A model generated the notes under the pieces. The model was not told the origin of the DNA. It ran no database searches and saw nothing but the letters and a program-made list of their open reading frames with translations. 64,000 nt of DNA from Clostridiales bacterium (GTDB taxonomy: Bacteria; Bacillota; Clostridia; Christensenellales; Borkfalkiaceae). The stretch covers positions 26,020 through 90,019 of the forward strand of contig SVIX01000001.1 of the NCBI GenBank assembly GCA_015069285.1, written 5' to 3'. Shown piece by piece: positions 41,639 to 50,860 of the stretch; the stretch's first letter is position 1, and the number at the start of each line of letters is the position of its first letter. The position numbers and the translations under genes were made by a program.

Positions 41639-41697
41639 TTTTTTCTATCATAGTTTGCGTTTTTTCTATTGAAATATATAATTTTTTTTATTATAAT
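41639..41697 (+). promoter_or_regulatory. Promoter with two AraC-type half sites, GH127 operon
   Basis: TTTTTTCTAT occurs at 41639-41648 and 41660-41669, exactly 21 bp apart. The second copy touches a TTGAAA -35 (41669-41674), followed by 17 bases and TATAAT (41692-41697). This matches the sialic-acid promoter in layout but with different half sites. Confidence 0.72.
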
Positions 41698-41729
41698 GTA
41701 TTTACTAATTTATTTTTTGAGGTAAAAAA

Positions 41730-43538
41730 ATGAAAACTTTCTCTTTAAAAGAAAGTCGGATTACCGACGGATTTTGGGCAAACAGACAAAAAATCAACGC
41801 GGAAAATACCATTCCTGCGGTGTACAACCGTTTCAAAGAAACGGGCAGATTTGATGCGTTAAAGTGCGAAAAGAAAGAAACCCCTTCACATGTTTTTTGG
41901 GATTCGGACGCGGCGAAATGGTTAGAGTCGGCGGCGTATTTGCTTTCCAGAAAGGAAGATAAGCAAATCCGCGCTTGGTACGACGAGGCGGTGGAAGATA
42001 TTTGCAAAAACCAACGCGAAGACGGATATTTTAACAGTTATTTCCAAGTCTACGCGCCTGAGAAAATTTTCACGGCACGCCACGACCACGAGCTTTACTG
42101 CGCAGGGCATCTTTTCGAGGCGGCGGTTGCAGGAAAGAAATACTTAAACGACGACAGACTTTTAAAATTTTCCGAAAAGTACGTGGATTATATTTACGAG
42201 CGGTTCGTCGAAAAGCAGGACACGGCGTTTTTAACGCCCGGGCATCAAGAAATTGAATTGGCATTACTGAAATTATACGAACTTACGGGCAAAGAAAAAT
42301 ACAAGGAATTATCCTCCTACTTCTTGGAAAAACGCGCTAATAACGAAAAAGACCTCAACGACGACATTCTCGAACGGTGGGGTGGAATTGACATCACATT
42401 GACGGGCACGCCTATTCGCAAGCAAACGGAAGCATTTGGACACGCCGTACGCGCAATGTATTTATATATCGCAATGGCGGATATGGCAAGAATTACGGGT
42501 GATGAAGAATTGCGCAAGGTGACGGAAAGATTGTTTGAAAGCGTCACGGAAAATAAAATGTATATCACGGGCGGTATCGGCAGTACCAATCACGCCGAAC
42601 GCTTTACCGTGCCCTATCATTTGCCCAACGAAACGTCGTACGCGGAAACGTGCGCGGCGGTTGGTTTGGCGTTCTTTTGCGACCGTATGCAAAAATTAAC
42701 GGGCGAGGCGAAATACGGTCACGTATTCGAGCGCGTGCTGTATAACGGTATTTTATCAGGCATATCTTTAGACGGCGAAAGCTTTTTCTACGTCAATCAT
42801 ATGGAATTCCAGACGAGTTGCGACTTATTATTGAAAGACGGACGGGCAAATCCTAATAGACAAAAAGTATTTAACACCTCTTGCTGTCCTCCCAATATTT
42901 CCCGTTTCATCGAACAGTTACCCTCCTTTATTTGGTACGCCGACGAGGAGAAAAACGAGCTTATCTTGTCGCAATATATCTCCTCTTCCCTTTCGAACGA
43001 CTTCGTGGACGCTTCCATAACTTCTTCTTTCCCGCAAAGCGGAAAGGTTTGCGTCAAAGTAAATTCCAAGGGCAAGAACATTACCTTAAAACTTCGTATT
43101 CCCCATTGGTGCGATAAGAAGTTTGAAAACGCAAAAGACGGGTATCTCGTTTACGAGGGCGTATTTAACGGCGAAGAAATTTGCGTAGATTTTGACATGC
43201 GTGTTAGAAGAACGTTCGCAAACGCGCACGCTTGGGAAAACACGGGCAAAACGGCTGTTACCTACGGTCCTATCGTTTTGTGCGCGGAAGGCCAGGACAA
43301 CGACGTGAATTTGGGTAGAATTGCTATCGGTTGCACGAAAGACGCCGTCGTAGAAAAGACGGACGACGATTTTGCTATTCGCGTTACCATTCCCGCGTAT
43401 ACCATTAAAAACGCTAAATCGTTGTATACCTTCGACTCGCCCGAATACGAAGAACATTCTTTGCGTATGGTTCCTTATTTCACTTGGTCGAACCGTGGCG
43501 TCAACGATATGCGTATTTGGTTCTCCTTTAAAAGATAA
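41730..43538 (+). CDS. GH127 family protein (beta-L-arabinofuranosidase type), paralogue 1
   Basis: 602 residues. The active-site zinc/nucleophile residues of GH127 are visible: TSYAETCAAVG (Glu and Cys) and the paired Cys in FNTSCCPPNISRFIEQLPS. Family enzymes use Cys as nucleophile to release beta-L-arabinofuranose. No signal peptide, so it acts on imported oligosaccharides. GAGG precedes the ATG. Compared with paralogues 2 and 3, the region near residues 190-225 and residues 350-385 differ completely, while residues from about 390 to 495 are nearly identical. Confidence 0.87.
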   Translation: MKTFSLKESRITDGFWANRQKINAENTIPAVYNRFKETGRFDALKCEKKETPSHVFWDSDAAKWLESAAYLLSRKEDKQIRAWYDEAVEDICKNQREDGYFNSYFQVYAPEKIFTARHDHELYCAGHLFEAAVAGKKYLNDDRLLKFSEKYVDYIYERFVEKQDTAFLTPGHQEIELALLKLYELTGKEKYKELSSYFLEKRANNEKDLNDDILERWGGIDITLTGTPIRKQTEAFGHAVRAMYLYIAMADMARITGDEELRKVTERLFESVTENKMYITGGIGSTNHAERFTVPYHLPNETSYAETCAAVGLAFFCDRMQKLTGEAKYGHVFERVLYNGILSGISLDGESFFYVNHMEFQTSCDLLLKDGRANPNRQKVFNTSCCPPNISRFIEQLPSFIWYADEEKNELILSQYISSSLSNDFVDASITSSFPQSGKVCVKVNSKGKNITLKLRIPHWCDKKFENAKDGYLVYEGVFNGEEICVDFDMRVRRTFANAHAWENTGKTAVTYGPIVLCAEGQDNDVNLGRIAIGCTKDAVVEKTDDDFAIRVTIPAYTIKNAKSLYTFDSPEYEEHSLRMVPYFTWSNRGVNDMRIWFSFKR

Positions 43539-43559
43539 TAAAAACCCGAGGTATAAAAA

Positions 43560-45386
43560 ATGAAAAACTTCTCTTTAAAAGACAGTCGGATTACCGACGG
43601 ATTTTGGGCAAACAGACAAACGATTAACGCGGAAAATACCATTCCTGCCGTTTACAACCGTTTCAAAGAAACGGGCAGATTTGATGCGTTAAAGTGCGAA
43701 AAGAAAGAAACCCCTACTCATATTTTTTGGGATTCGGACGTAGCGAAATGGTTGGAATCGGCGGCGTATTTGCTTTTCAGAAAGGAAGATAAACAAATTC
43801 GCGCTTGGTACGACGAGGCGGTGGAAGATATTTGTAAAAGCCAACGCGAAGACGGGTATTTTAACAGTTTTTTCCAAGTTTACGAACCTGACAAAATTTT
43901 TACGGTACGCGATAAGCACGAACTTTACTGCGCCGGGCATCTTTTCGAGGCGGCGGTTGCGGGAAAGCAATACTTAAACGACGACAGACTTTTAAACTTC
44001 TCTGAAAAATACGTGAATTATATTTACGAACGGTTCGTAGAAAAGAAGGACGCGTCTTTCCGTTCGCCCGGTCACGAAGAAATTGAGTTGGCTTTGCTGA
44101 AATTATACGAACTCACGGGCAAAGAAAAATATAAAGAATTATCCGCATTTTTCATCGATATGCGCGGAACGGAAGAAGACTTAGCGCATTTAGGCGACGC
44201 GTATTATACGAAAACCCCCAGTTACGCGCAAGCGCAATGTCCTGTAAGAGAACAAACGGAAGCGATGGGACATTCGGTTCGCGCGACCTATTTATATATT
44301 GCGATGGCGGATTTGGCAAGAATTACGGGCGATAAGGAATTGCGCGAGGCGACGGAGAAACTTTTTGAGAACATCGTCGACAAAAAAATGTATATCACGG
44401 GCGGTATCGGTTGTACGAACGTGGGCGAACGCTTTGCGTCGGCGTATCATCTTCCCAACGCGACTTCGTATACGGAAACGTGCGCGGCGATTGGTTTAGC
44501 GCTCTTTTGCGACCGTATGCAACAATTGACGGGCGAAGCGAAATACGGTCACGTCTTTGAACGCGCCCTTTATAACGGTGTTTTATCGGGAATTTCCTTG
44601 GACGGCGATAAATTCTTCTATACCAATCCTTTGGAAATGGATATTGACTTATTCCGCTACAACCGCGCGCTCTTAACGGCACAGTCGTATACCCCTATCC
44701 CCGAACGCGTAAAAGTATTCGGTTGTTCTTGCTGTCCTCCGAACATCACCCGTTTCATCGAGGAATTGCCCTCCTTTATTTGGTACGCCGACGAGGAGAA
44801 AAACGAACTTATCTTGTCGCAATATATCTCGTCCTCCCTTTCGAACGACTTCGTTGACGCTTTCGTAAGTTCTTCTTTCCCCCAAAGCGGAAAGGTTTGC
44901 GTAAAAGTAGATTCCAAGGGCAAGAAAATCACGTTAAAGCTTCGTATCCCTCAGTGGTGCGATAAGAAGTTTGAAAACGCGAAAGACGGGTATCTCGTTT
45001 ACGAGGGCGTATTTAACGGCGAAGAAATTTGCGTAGATTTTGAAATGAAAGTAAAATTGGCGTACGCAAACGGCAACGTTTGGGAAAATTCGGGCAGAAC
45101 GGCGGTTACCTACGGTCCTATCGTATTCTGCGCAGAAGGCAAAGACAACGATTTCGCTTTACCCAAAGTTGCGATTAGCGACGCCCAAAACGCCGTGCTT
45201 GAAAAAACGGAGGACGGGTACGCGTTACGCTTACAATTACCTGCGTATCTTCTCAAAAACACCAAGGCGCTGTATACTTTTGAATCGCCCGAATACGAAG
45301 AAATTACGTTACAAATGATTCCTTACTTCGCTTGGGCGAACCGTGGCGAAAACGATATGCGCGTTTGGTTTCCCTATAAAAGATAA
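43560..45386 (+). CDS. GH127 family protein, paralogue 2
   Basis: 608 residues, 21 bases after paralogue 1, with GAGGT upstream of the ATG. It keeps TSYTETCAAIG and GCSCCPPNITRFIEELPS, so the Glu-Cys and Cys-Cys active-site residues are intact. A longer internal insert (around residues 195-225) replaces that of paralogue 1, and the segment before the Cys pair is unique. No signal peptide. Substrate specificity probably differs from its neighbours. The three genes share a promoter. Confidence 0.87.
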   Translation: MKNFSLKDSRITDGFWANRQTINAENTIPAVYNRFKETGRFDALKCEKKETPTHIFWDSDVAKWLESAAYLLFRKEDKQIRAWYDEAVEDICKSQREDGYFNSFFQVYEPDKIFTVRDKHELYCAGHLFEAAVAGKQYLNDDRLLNFSEKYVNYIYERFVEKKDASFRSPGHEEIELALLKLYELTGKEKYKELSAFFIDMRGTEEDLAHLGDAYYTKTPSYAQAQCPVREQTEAMGHSVRATYLYIAMADLARITGDKELREATEKLFENIVDKKMYITGGIGCTNVGERFASAYHLPNATSYTETCAAIGLALFCDRMQQLTGEAKYGHVFERALYNGVLSGISLDGDKFFYTNPLEMDIDLFRYNRALLTAQSYTPIPERVKVFGCSCCPPNITRFIEELPSFIWYADEEKNELILSQYISSSLSNDFVDAFVSSSFPQSGKVCVKVDSKGKKITLKLRIPQWCDKKFENAKDGYLVYEGVFNGEEICVDFEMKVKLAYANGNVWENSGRTAVTYGPIVFCAEGKDNDFALPKVAISDAQNAVLEKTEDGYALRLQLPAYLLKNTKALYTFESPEYEEITLQMIPYFAWANRGENDMRVWFPYKR

Positions 45387-45420
45387 TAAAAAAAATAATA
45401 AAAAACAGAGGTATAAAAAA

Positions 45421-47235
45421 ATGAAAAACTTTTCTTTAAAAGAAAGTCGGATTACCGACGGATTTTGGGCAAGCAGACAAACACTCAACGCGGAACACAC
45501 CATTCCCGCCGTTTACAAGCGTTTTAAAGAAACGGGCAGATTTGACGTGTTAAAGTGCAAAAAACAAGATCCTCCTACCCATTACGGTTCGGATTCGGAC
45601 GTGGCGAAATGGTTGGAGGCGGCGGCGTATTTGCTCTCGCGCAAAGAAGATAAACAAATTCGCGCTTGGTACGACGAGGCTGTAGAAGATATTTGCAAAA
45701 ATCAACGCGAAGACGGATATTTTAACAGTTATTACCAAACTTATGAACCTAATGAGATTTTCACGAAACGCGGTGACCACGAGCTTTACTGTGCAGGACA
45801 TCTTTTTGAGGCGGCGGTTGCAGGGAAAGAATATTTAAACGACGATAGACTTTTACGCTTTTCCGAAAAGTACGTAGATTATATTTACGAACGGTTCGTG
45901 GAAAAACAGGATACGGGATTCGTCACCCCCGGTCACGAAGAAATTGAATTGGCTTTATACCGTTTATACAACCTCACAAAAGTAGAAAAATACAAAACGC
46001 TTGCCAACCATTTCTTAAACGTACGCGGACACTACGACCAATGCAACGAACCGTACAACCATTCCATACTCGACTCGCAAAACCATTTGCCTATTAGAGA
46101 GCAAACGGAAGCGGTAGGTCACGCCGTTCGCGCAATGTACTTGTATATTGCGATGGCGGATATGGCAAAATTGACGGGCGACGAGGAATTGCGCAAAGCG
46201 ACGGAAATATTGTTTGACGACGTCACCCAGAAAAAAATGTATATCACGGGCGGTATCGGCAGTAGCCATCACGGCGAACGCTTTACCGTGCCCTACGATT
46301 TAGAGAATTACACTTCTTACGCGGAAACGTGCGCGTCCATAGCTTTTGCGTTTTTCTGCGACCGTATGCAACAATTGACGGGCGAAGCGAAATACGGTCA
46401 CGTCTTTGAGCGCCTCCTTTACAACGGCATTTTATCGGGCGTTTCTTTAGACGGCGAACACTTTTTCTACGTCAACCCCTTAGAAATGCAAAACGAAAGA
46501 AAATCCTTCTTTGCGGGACACCAAGTTCCCTTCGTGCACTCGCCTCTTTCTAAACGCATAAAAATGTTTGATTGTGCTTGCTGTCCTCCTAATATCGTCC
46601 GTTTTATCGAACAGTTACCCACCTATATTTGGTACGCTGACGAGGAGAAAAACGAACTTATCTTGTCGCAATATATCTCGTCCTCCCTTTCGAACGACTT
46701 CGTTGACGCTTCTATAACTTCTTCCTTCCCCCAAAGCGGAAAGATTTGCGTTAAAGTAGATTCCAAGGGCAAGAAAATTACCTTAAAACTCCGTATCCCT
46801 CAGTGGTGCGATAAGAAGTTTGAAAACGCAAAAGACGGTTACCTCGTTTACGAAGGCGTATTTAACGGTGAAGAAATTTGCGTAGACTTTGAAATGAAGG
46901 TAAGATTGGCGTACGCAAACGGCAACGTTTGGCAAAATTCGGGCAGAACGGCGGTTACCTACGGTCCTCTCGTATTCTGCGCGGAAAGCACGGACAACGA
47001 TTTCGCTTTAGCTAAGGTTGCGATTAGCGACGCCCAAAACGCCGTGCTTGAAAAAACGAACGACGAGTATGCGTTACGCTTACAATTACCTGCGTATCTT
47101 GTTAAAAACACCAAGGCGTTGTATACATTTGAATCGCCCGAATACGAAGAATGTTCCTTGCAAATGGTTCCCTATTTTGCTTGGGCAAACCGCGAAGACG
47201 GCGATATGCGCGTTTGGTTTCCCTATAGAAAATAA
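45421..47235 (+). CDS. GH127 family protein, paralogue 3
   Basis: 604 residues from the ATG at 45421, which has GAGGT upstream; an in-frame start 26 codons earlier lies inside paralogue 2 and is rejected because the sequence MKNFSLKESRITDGFW matches the others. TSYAETCASIA and FDCACCPPNIVRFIEQLPT retain the catalytic residues. The segments near 190-225 and 350-385 are again unique. Last gene of the operon, ending before a strong terminator. Confidence 0.87.
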   Translation: MKNFSLKESRITDGFWASRQTLNAEHTIPAVYKRFKETGRFDVLKCKKQDPPTHYGSDSDVAKWLEAAAYLLSRKEDKQIRAWYDEAVEDICKNQREDGYFNSYYQTYEPNEIFTKRGDHELYCAGHLFEAAVAGKEYLNDDRLLRFSEKYVDYIYERFVEKQDTGFVTPGHEEIELALYRLYNLTKVEKYKTLANHFLNVRGHYDQCNEPYNHSILDSQNHLPIREQTEAVGHAVRAMYLYIAMADMAKLTGDEELRKATEILFDDVTQKKMYITGGIGSSHHGERFTVPYDLENYTSYAETCASIAFAFFCDRMQQLTGEAKYGHVFERLLYNGILSGVSLDGEHFFYVNPLEMQNERKSFFAGHQVPFVHSPLSKRIKMFDCACCPPNIVRFIEQLPTYIWYADEEKNELILSQYISSSLSNDFVDASITSSFPQSGKICVKVDSKGKKITLKLRIPQWCDKKFENAKDGYLVYEGVFNGEEICVDFEMKVRLAYANGNVWQNSGRTAVTYGPLVFCAESTDNDFALAKVAISDAQNAVLEKTNDEYALRLQLPAYLVKNTKALYTFESPEYEECSLQMVPYFAWANREDGDMRVWFPYRK

Positions 47236-47256
47236 TTCCTTTTTCTAATAAAAACT

Positions 47257-47289
47257 TACCCCCGTTGCCGAGTATCGGCAACGGGGGTA
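47257..47289. terminator. Bidirectional terminator between GH127 genes and the desulfurase gene
   Basis: A perfect 15-bp stem TACCCCCGTTGCCGA/TCGGCAACGGGGGTA with a three-base loop, flanked by A-rich and T-rich sequence, between convergent genes. Confidence 0.88.
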
Positions 47290-47295
47290 TTCTTT

Positions 47296-48441
47296 CTAAA
47301 AGTTTCGTAACGCTCGAACGGTTTCCACCGTCAAACGCGCGCTTCGTTTTATTTCTTCCTCGGTATTATTTTTTCCAAAACTCAACCGTACGCTTTGCTT
47401 TGCCCATACGTCGTCTTTTCCCATCGCCGTCAAAACGTGGCTCGGTTTTACCGACGCACTTGCGCAAGCCGAACCCGCCGAAAGGCATACACCGTTTAAA
47501 TCCATTTTGTATAAAAACGTGGTATTGTCTACGCCCTCGAAACGCAAATTCAACACGGACGGCAGGGCGTTTTCCCTATCCCCGTTTTGCGTTACGCCGT
47601 CCAAACAAGAAATTTCTTGCAAATACAAGCGGACGAGTTTTTTTATCTTCTCGTTATTTTCCGACATTTCTTCACGCGCCAAAGCGTAAGCCTCGGCAAG
47701 CCCCACGACGCCCGCCACGTTGACCGTTCCGCCACGCATACCGCGTTCTTGCTCGCCACCGCCGACGAGTTTGGCGATTTTGACGCCGTTTTTAATATAC
47801 AATACGCCCGCGCCTTTCGGTCCGTAAAATTTATGCGCGGAAAAGGACAATATATCCGCCTGATTTTTTTGCATATCTATCGGCATATACGGCGCGCCCT
47901 GTACGGCGTCGGTGAAAAACAACGCGCCGTTTTTATGCGCAAGCGCGCAAGCCTCGTCTATCGGTTGCAATACCCCCGTTTCGTTGTTCGCCGTCATCAA
48001 ACACACGAGCGCAGTATCGGGCGTGATTGCCTCTTCCAACGTATTCAACGCAACCCTGCCCCCCTCGTTTACGGGTAAAACCACCACTTCAAAACCCTCT
48101 TTTTGCAAGCGCTCCGCCGAAGATAATACGGCGTGGTGTTCTATTGACGAAAGCACGATTTTTTTTCTGCCTTCGCCCCGTTTTGCGTACGCTCCGCCAA
48201 GCATTGCCCAATTATCGCTTTCCGTTCCGCCTGAAGTAAAATACACTTCGTTTTTGCGCGCGCGGATAAGCTCGGCGACTTTATCACGAGCGTCGTCTAC
48301 CGCCTGCATCGCTTTTCTTCCGAACGCGTGCGGGGAATCGGCGTTGCCGAAGGTATCCGTTAAATAGGGCAACATTTTTTCAAGAACTCTTTTATCCAAC
48401 GGCGTAGTCGCCGCGTGGTCTAAATAAATCGGTGTATCCAT
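47296..48441 (-). CDS. Cysteine desulfurase, NifS/IscS type
   Basis: 381 residues from the ATG at 48441. N-terminal IYLDHAATTPLDKRVLEKMLPY, the pyridoxal-phosphate lysine in SFSAHKFYGPKGAGVLYI and the catalytic cysteine in LSAGSACASASVKPSHVL are present. It releases sulfur from cysteine for Fe-S clusters or tRNA thiolation. A longer frame starts at a TTG inside the -35 hexamer and is rejected. No Shine-Dalgarno precedes the ATG. iscU/thiI partners are absent here, so its sulfur acceptor is unknown. Confidence 0.93.
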   Translation of the reverse strand: MDTPIYLDHAATTPLDKRVLEKMLPYLTDTFGNADSPHAFGRKAMQAVDDARDKVAELIRARKNEVYFTSGGTESDNWAMLGGAYAKRGEGRKKIVLSSIEHHAVLSSAERLQKEGFEVVVLPVNEGGRVALNTLEEAITPDTALVCLMTANNETGVLQPIDEACALAHKNGALFFTDAVQGAPYMPIDMQKNQADILSFSAHKFYGPKGAGVLYIKNGVKIAKLVGGGEQERGMRGGTVNVAGVVGLAEAYALAREEMSENNEKIKKLVRLYLQEISCLDGVTQNGDRENALPSVLNLRFEGVDNTTFLYKMDLNGVCLSAGSACASASVKPSHVLTAMGKDDVWAKQSVRLSFGKNNTEEEIKRSARLTVETVRALRNF

Positions 48442-48448
48442 AGCTTTT

Positions 48449-48477
48449 ATTATACGGTTTTTTTTATCGTTTGTCAA
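48449..48477 (-). promoter_or_regulatory. Consensus promoter producing a leaderless desulfurase mRNA
   Basis: On the minus strand TTGACA (48477-48472), 17 bases, TATAAT (48454-48449), then seven bases to the ATG. The predicted transcription start coincides with the start codon. Confidence 0.8.
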
Positions 48478-48511
48478 TATAAAACGTCACGCTTTCTTTA
48501 AATTCAAACCA

Positions 48512-48552
48512 AACGGCGAAAGCTCCGCAATTAAAACGGAGCTTTCGCCGTT
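48512..48552 (-). terminator. Terminator after the membrane-protein operon
   Basis: A perfect 16-bp stem (48512-48527 with 48537-48552) and a nine-base loop, downstream of the stop at 48571 on the minus strand. Confidence 0.8.
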
Positions 48553-48570
48553 ACATTCAAAAAGTTTTTA

Positions 48571-49623
48571 TTATTCTTCGACGTTCCTTTCACTCTCCGT
48601 TTTTTCTTCCTCAACGACGACGGGTAAAACAACTGTTTTTTTATATTTTGCAAATTCAGGGAAATAAGATATCAAATGTCCTGCAATCGCCAATAAAGCA
48701 AGTGGCAACAATCCAACTGAAGCGGTTGTGAACCAAACGGAAAGCACTTCTGTAAATGCGCCGACCCTCGCCCTGATAAGAAATACGACGTTTACGATTA
48801 AATCAATAACTAATATTATCAAAGAAACGGACATAAATTCTTTTCTATCGTAAATTTTATTCGCTTCCGATTCCGCAAATACACTCGTAATCCATTTACA
48901 ATAATAGAAGAAAATCACGGCATACATAATTTCCAACACCAAAATTTTATACAGCGTATACCACCCTGCTTCTACGGAAAGATTTATGTAAGAAAACAAA
49001 ATGTCCAGCCCCTCAATAATACCCGAAACAACGGGGCGTATAGCATAACTACTCATTAAGATGAGAATCAAACATTCTACCAAAAAATACGTTGCCGTTT
49101 TTAATAAATGCGCTACGGAAATTTTTTTATTTTGTTCTAACTCCAACAATACCTTACCGATTGTAAAAAGTATAATCGCCATTACGCAAGCGAAAAACGC
49201 GAATTCCGTAATTTTCGTTTCTTGCAAAATATTCGCCAACAAAAAATAGACGATACAATGTTTTAAAATGGAAAACGCACAGCTTTGCGCACCCACTTCT
49301 TTCACTCCCTTTTCGTAATGCTTAAAAAAGAAAAATAAATCCTTTAATTTTAAAACGCATTTTACTCCTATTGTCAAATACAAAACGGAATGAGCAAAAT
49401 TTGCCAAATAATAATACCACATTACCGCTTTGAAAGACAATATATCGAATAAACCGTCAAAAACGCTTAAAACGGTAATCGTTTTTCCTTTTACGGAACA
49501 AAATCCTGCAAAAAACGCAATCAATAATAACAAATTGGCAATAATCCAAATTACTTTCACACTAAGCCCGTTCGCTTTCTTTTCCTGTTTCGGGCTTATT
49601 TCTTCCTTTTTTATCGTTTCCAT
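48571..49623 (-). CDS. Hypothetical polytopic membrane protein
   Basis: 350 residues with about eight hydrophobic segments and charged cytosolic termini (METIKKEEISPKQEKK... and ...VVEEEKTESERNVEE). No family is recognised. AGAGGG precedes the ATG at 49623. It starts 18 bases after the exported protein upstream, so the two form an operon from the consensus promoter at 50784-50812 and probably act together at the envelope. Confidence 0.75.
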   Translation of the reverse strand: METIKKEEISPKQEKKANGLSVKVIWIIANLLLLIAFFAGFCSVKGKTITVLSVFDGLFDILSFKAVMWYYYLANFAHSVLYLTIGVKCVLKLKDLFFFFKHYEKGVKEVGAQSCAFSILKHCIVYFLLANILQETKITEFAFFACVMAIILFTIGKVLLELEQNKKISVAHLLKTATYFLVECLILILMSSYAIRPVVSGIIEGLDILFSYINLSVEAGWYTLYKILVLEIMYAVIFFYYCKWITSVFAESEANKIYDRKEFMSVSLIILVIDLIVNVVFLIRARVGAFTEVLSVWFTTASVGLLPLALLAIAGHLISYFPEFAKYKKTVVLPVVVEEEKTESERNVEE

Positions 49624-49641
49624 TTTTAACGCCCTCTTTAA

Positions 49642-50718
49642 TTACACAATATCAAAATCCTCAGGATTGTAAAACGTACCCGTCGGCATATTGACAACGG
49701 TATTGTTAATCTCAAAAATTTCACATTGCATTAATTCTACTGCTTCCACTTTACTGTTATACTCGCTCTTCGTATCTACCCCCGTGGGAATCGTTTCGCG
49801 ATATTCCCCCGACATATCGAAATACAACGATATAAACGGATTTTTCGGCGCGCTTAAATTCACCGTGAAATCCACGGAAAGCGACGCGTCTTTAGGAATA
49901 TCTGCGTCAACGTCCTCAACGCCTAAAAACAAAGCGACCAAGCCTTCTCCGTGTGATTCCCGTAAAGTATACGTATCGCCCGAACGGTAGAACATTTTTT
50001 CATCCTCGTTTTGCAACATATACGAACCAATCGTAGTCATTATTCCAAAGTTGGCGCCATTAACCGTATGCATAAGCTCCAACATACTCGCATCTTCATA
50101 TTCCGAAAAATCTATCCACTTATGCTTAATCGGCTCAAAATTTATCTCTTCTTGGTCGATAGAATTGCCTTCTGCGTCCTTCGCGCGAATTGCTATCGTA
50201 TATTCCTCAATATAGACCAAGAAATGCGTATCGTCTACGTATAATTTTTCTTTAATTCTAATGGTGGAATGACTCGTCGCTCTATTGGTATACATTCCGC
50301 CTTCCCCCTGTTCGCTTTTCGTTTGAATATACGCGTCCACCTCGTAGTAGGATGCCGTTTCCGTGAAATAACACGTCATTTCGCGCTCCATAGACGCGCC
50401 CACCCTTTGCTCTTGCCCGTTAAAATTTACTTCTTGCGACATACCAAAGGACGTTGAAATTCGAAAGCTTCCGCTCGTATAATCTTTTACCGTCGTTTCC
50501 GCTAACGCGTTACCGCTTTCCGTGTAAACGACAGGCTCCGTTTCATTACCCGACTTTTCCGACATCCAAGCAAGAACTTCTCCAAGCTCTTCTATGGTTG
50601 TGAATTCTTCCGCTACGCCGTTACCCGCGCCCGCAATAGAAAAAGTTTGTTTTTTCGATAAAAATACCGAACCCACAACAAGTACTGCGCATACTATCCA
50701 AGAAAGGTACTTTTTCAT
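49642..50718 (-). CDS. Hypothetical exported protein
   Basis: 358 residues from the ATG at 50718 (GGAGG upstream). Residues 1-30 (MKKYLSWIVCAVLVVGSVFL...) are a signal peptide or membrane anchor. No lipobox was found. The rest is polar, rich in Glu and Thr, beta-strand-like, without recognised domains. First gene of a two-gene operon with a membrane protein. An XRE-type regulator is divergent, with a palindrome at the predicted transcription start, so it is likely a regulated envelope function. Confidence 0.75.
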   Translation of the reverse strand: MKKYLSWIVCAVLVVGSVFLSKKQTFSIAGAGNGVAEEFTTIEELGEVLAWMSEKSGNETEPVVYTESGNALAETTVKDYTSGSFRISTSFGMSQEVNFNGQEQRVGASMEREMTCYFTETASYYEVDAYIQTKSEQGEGGMYTNRATSHSTIRIKEKLYVDDTHFLVYIEEYTIAIRAKDAEGNSIDQEEINFEPIKHKWIDFSEYEDASMLELMHTVNGANFGIMTTIGSYMLQNEDEKMFYRSGDTYTLRESHGEGLVALFLGVEDVDADIPKDASLSVDFTVNLSAPKNPFISLYFDMSGEYRETIPTGVDTKSEYNSKVEAVELMQCEIFEINNTVVNMPTGTFYNPEDFDIV

Positions 50719-50755
50719 TTCTTTCCTCCACATAAAAATATAAAATGCATAAAGT

Positions 50756-50776
50756 ATGATTAGATAATTTAATCAT
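50756..50776. promoter_or_regulatory. Candidate operator palindrome
   Basis: ATGATTA, seven bases, TAATCAT. It lies from about the transcription start to +20 of the leftward promoter and upstream of the XRE gene, a typical repressor position. Confidence 0.55.
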
Positions 50777-50783
50777 TATAATA

Positions 50784-50812
50784 ATTATAGAATAATAAAC
50801 TTAATTTGTCAA
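50784..50812 (-). promoter_or_regulatory. Consensus sigma-A promoter of the two-gene membrane operon
   Basis: On the minus strand TTGACA (50812-50807), 17 bases, TATAAT (50789-50784), a perfect consensus match. Start near 50777, about 60 bases before the first ATG. Confidence 0.82.
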
Positions 50813-50860
50813 ACCTTTTGAATAAGTTTTTTGATATTTTATAGGCAGGAGAAAAATGAA

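Noticed and set aside
45343..45420. Upstream in-frame start for the third GH127 gene
   Set aside because: It lies inside the preceding gene, and paralogues begin at MKNFSLK, where a ribosome binding site is present.
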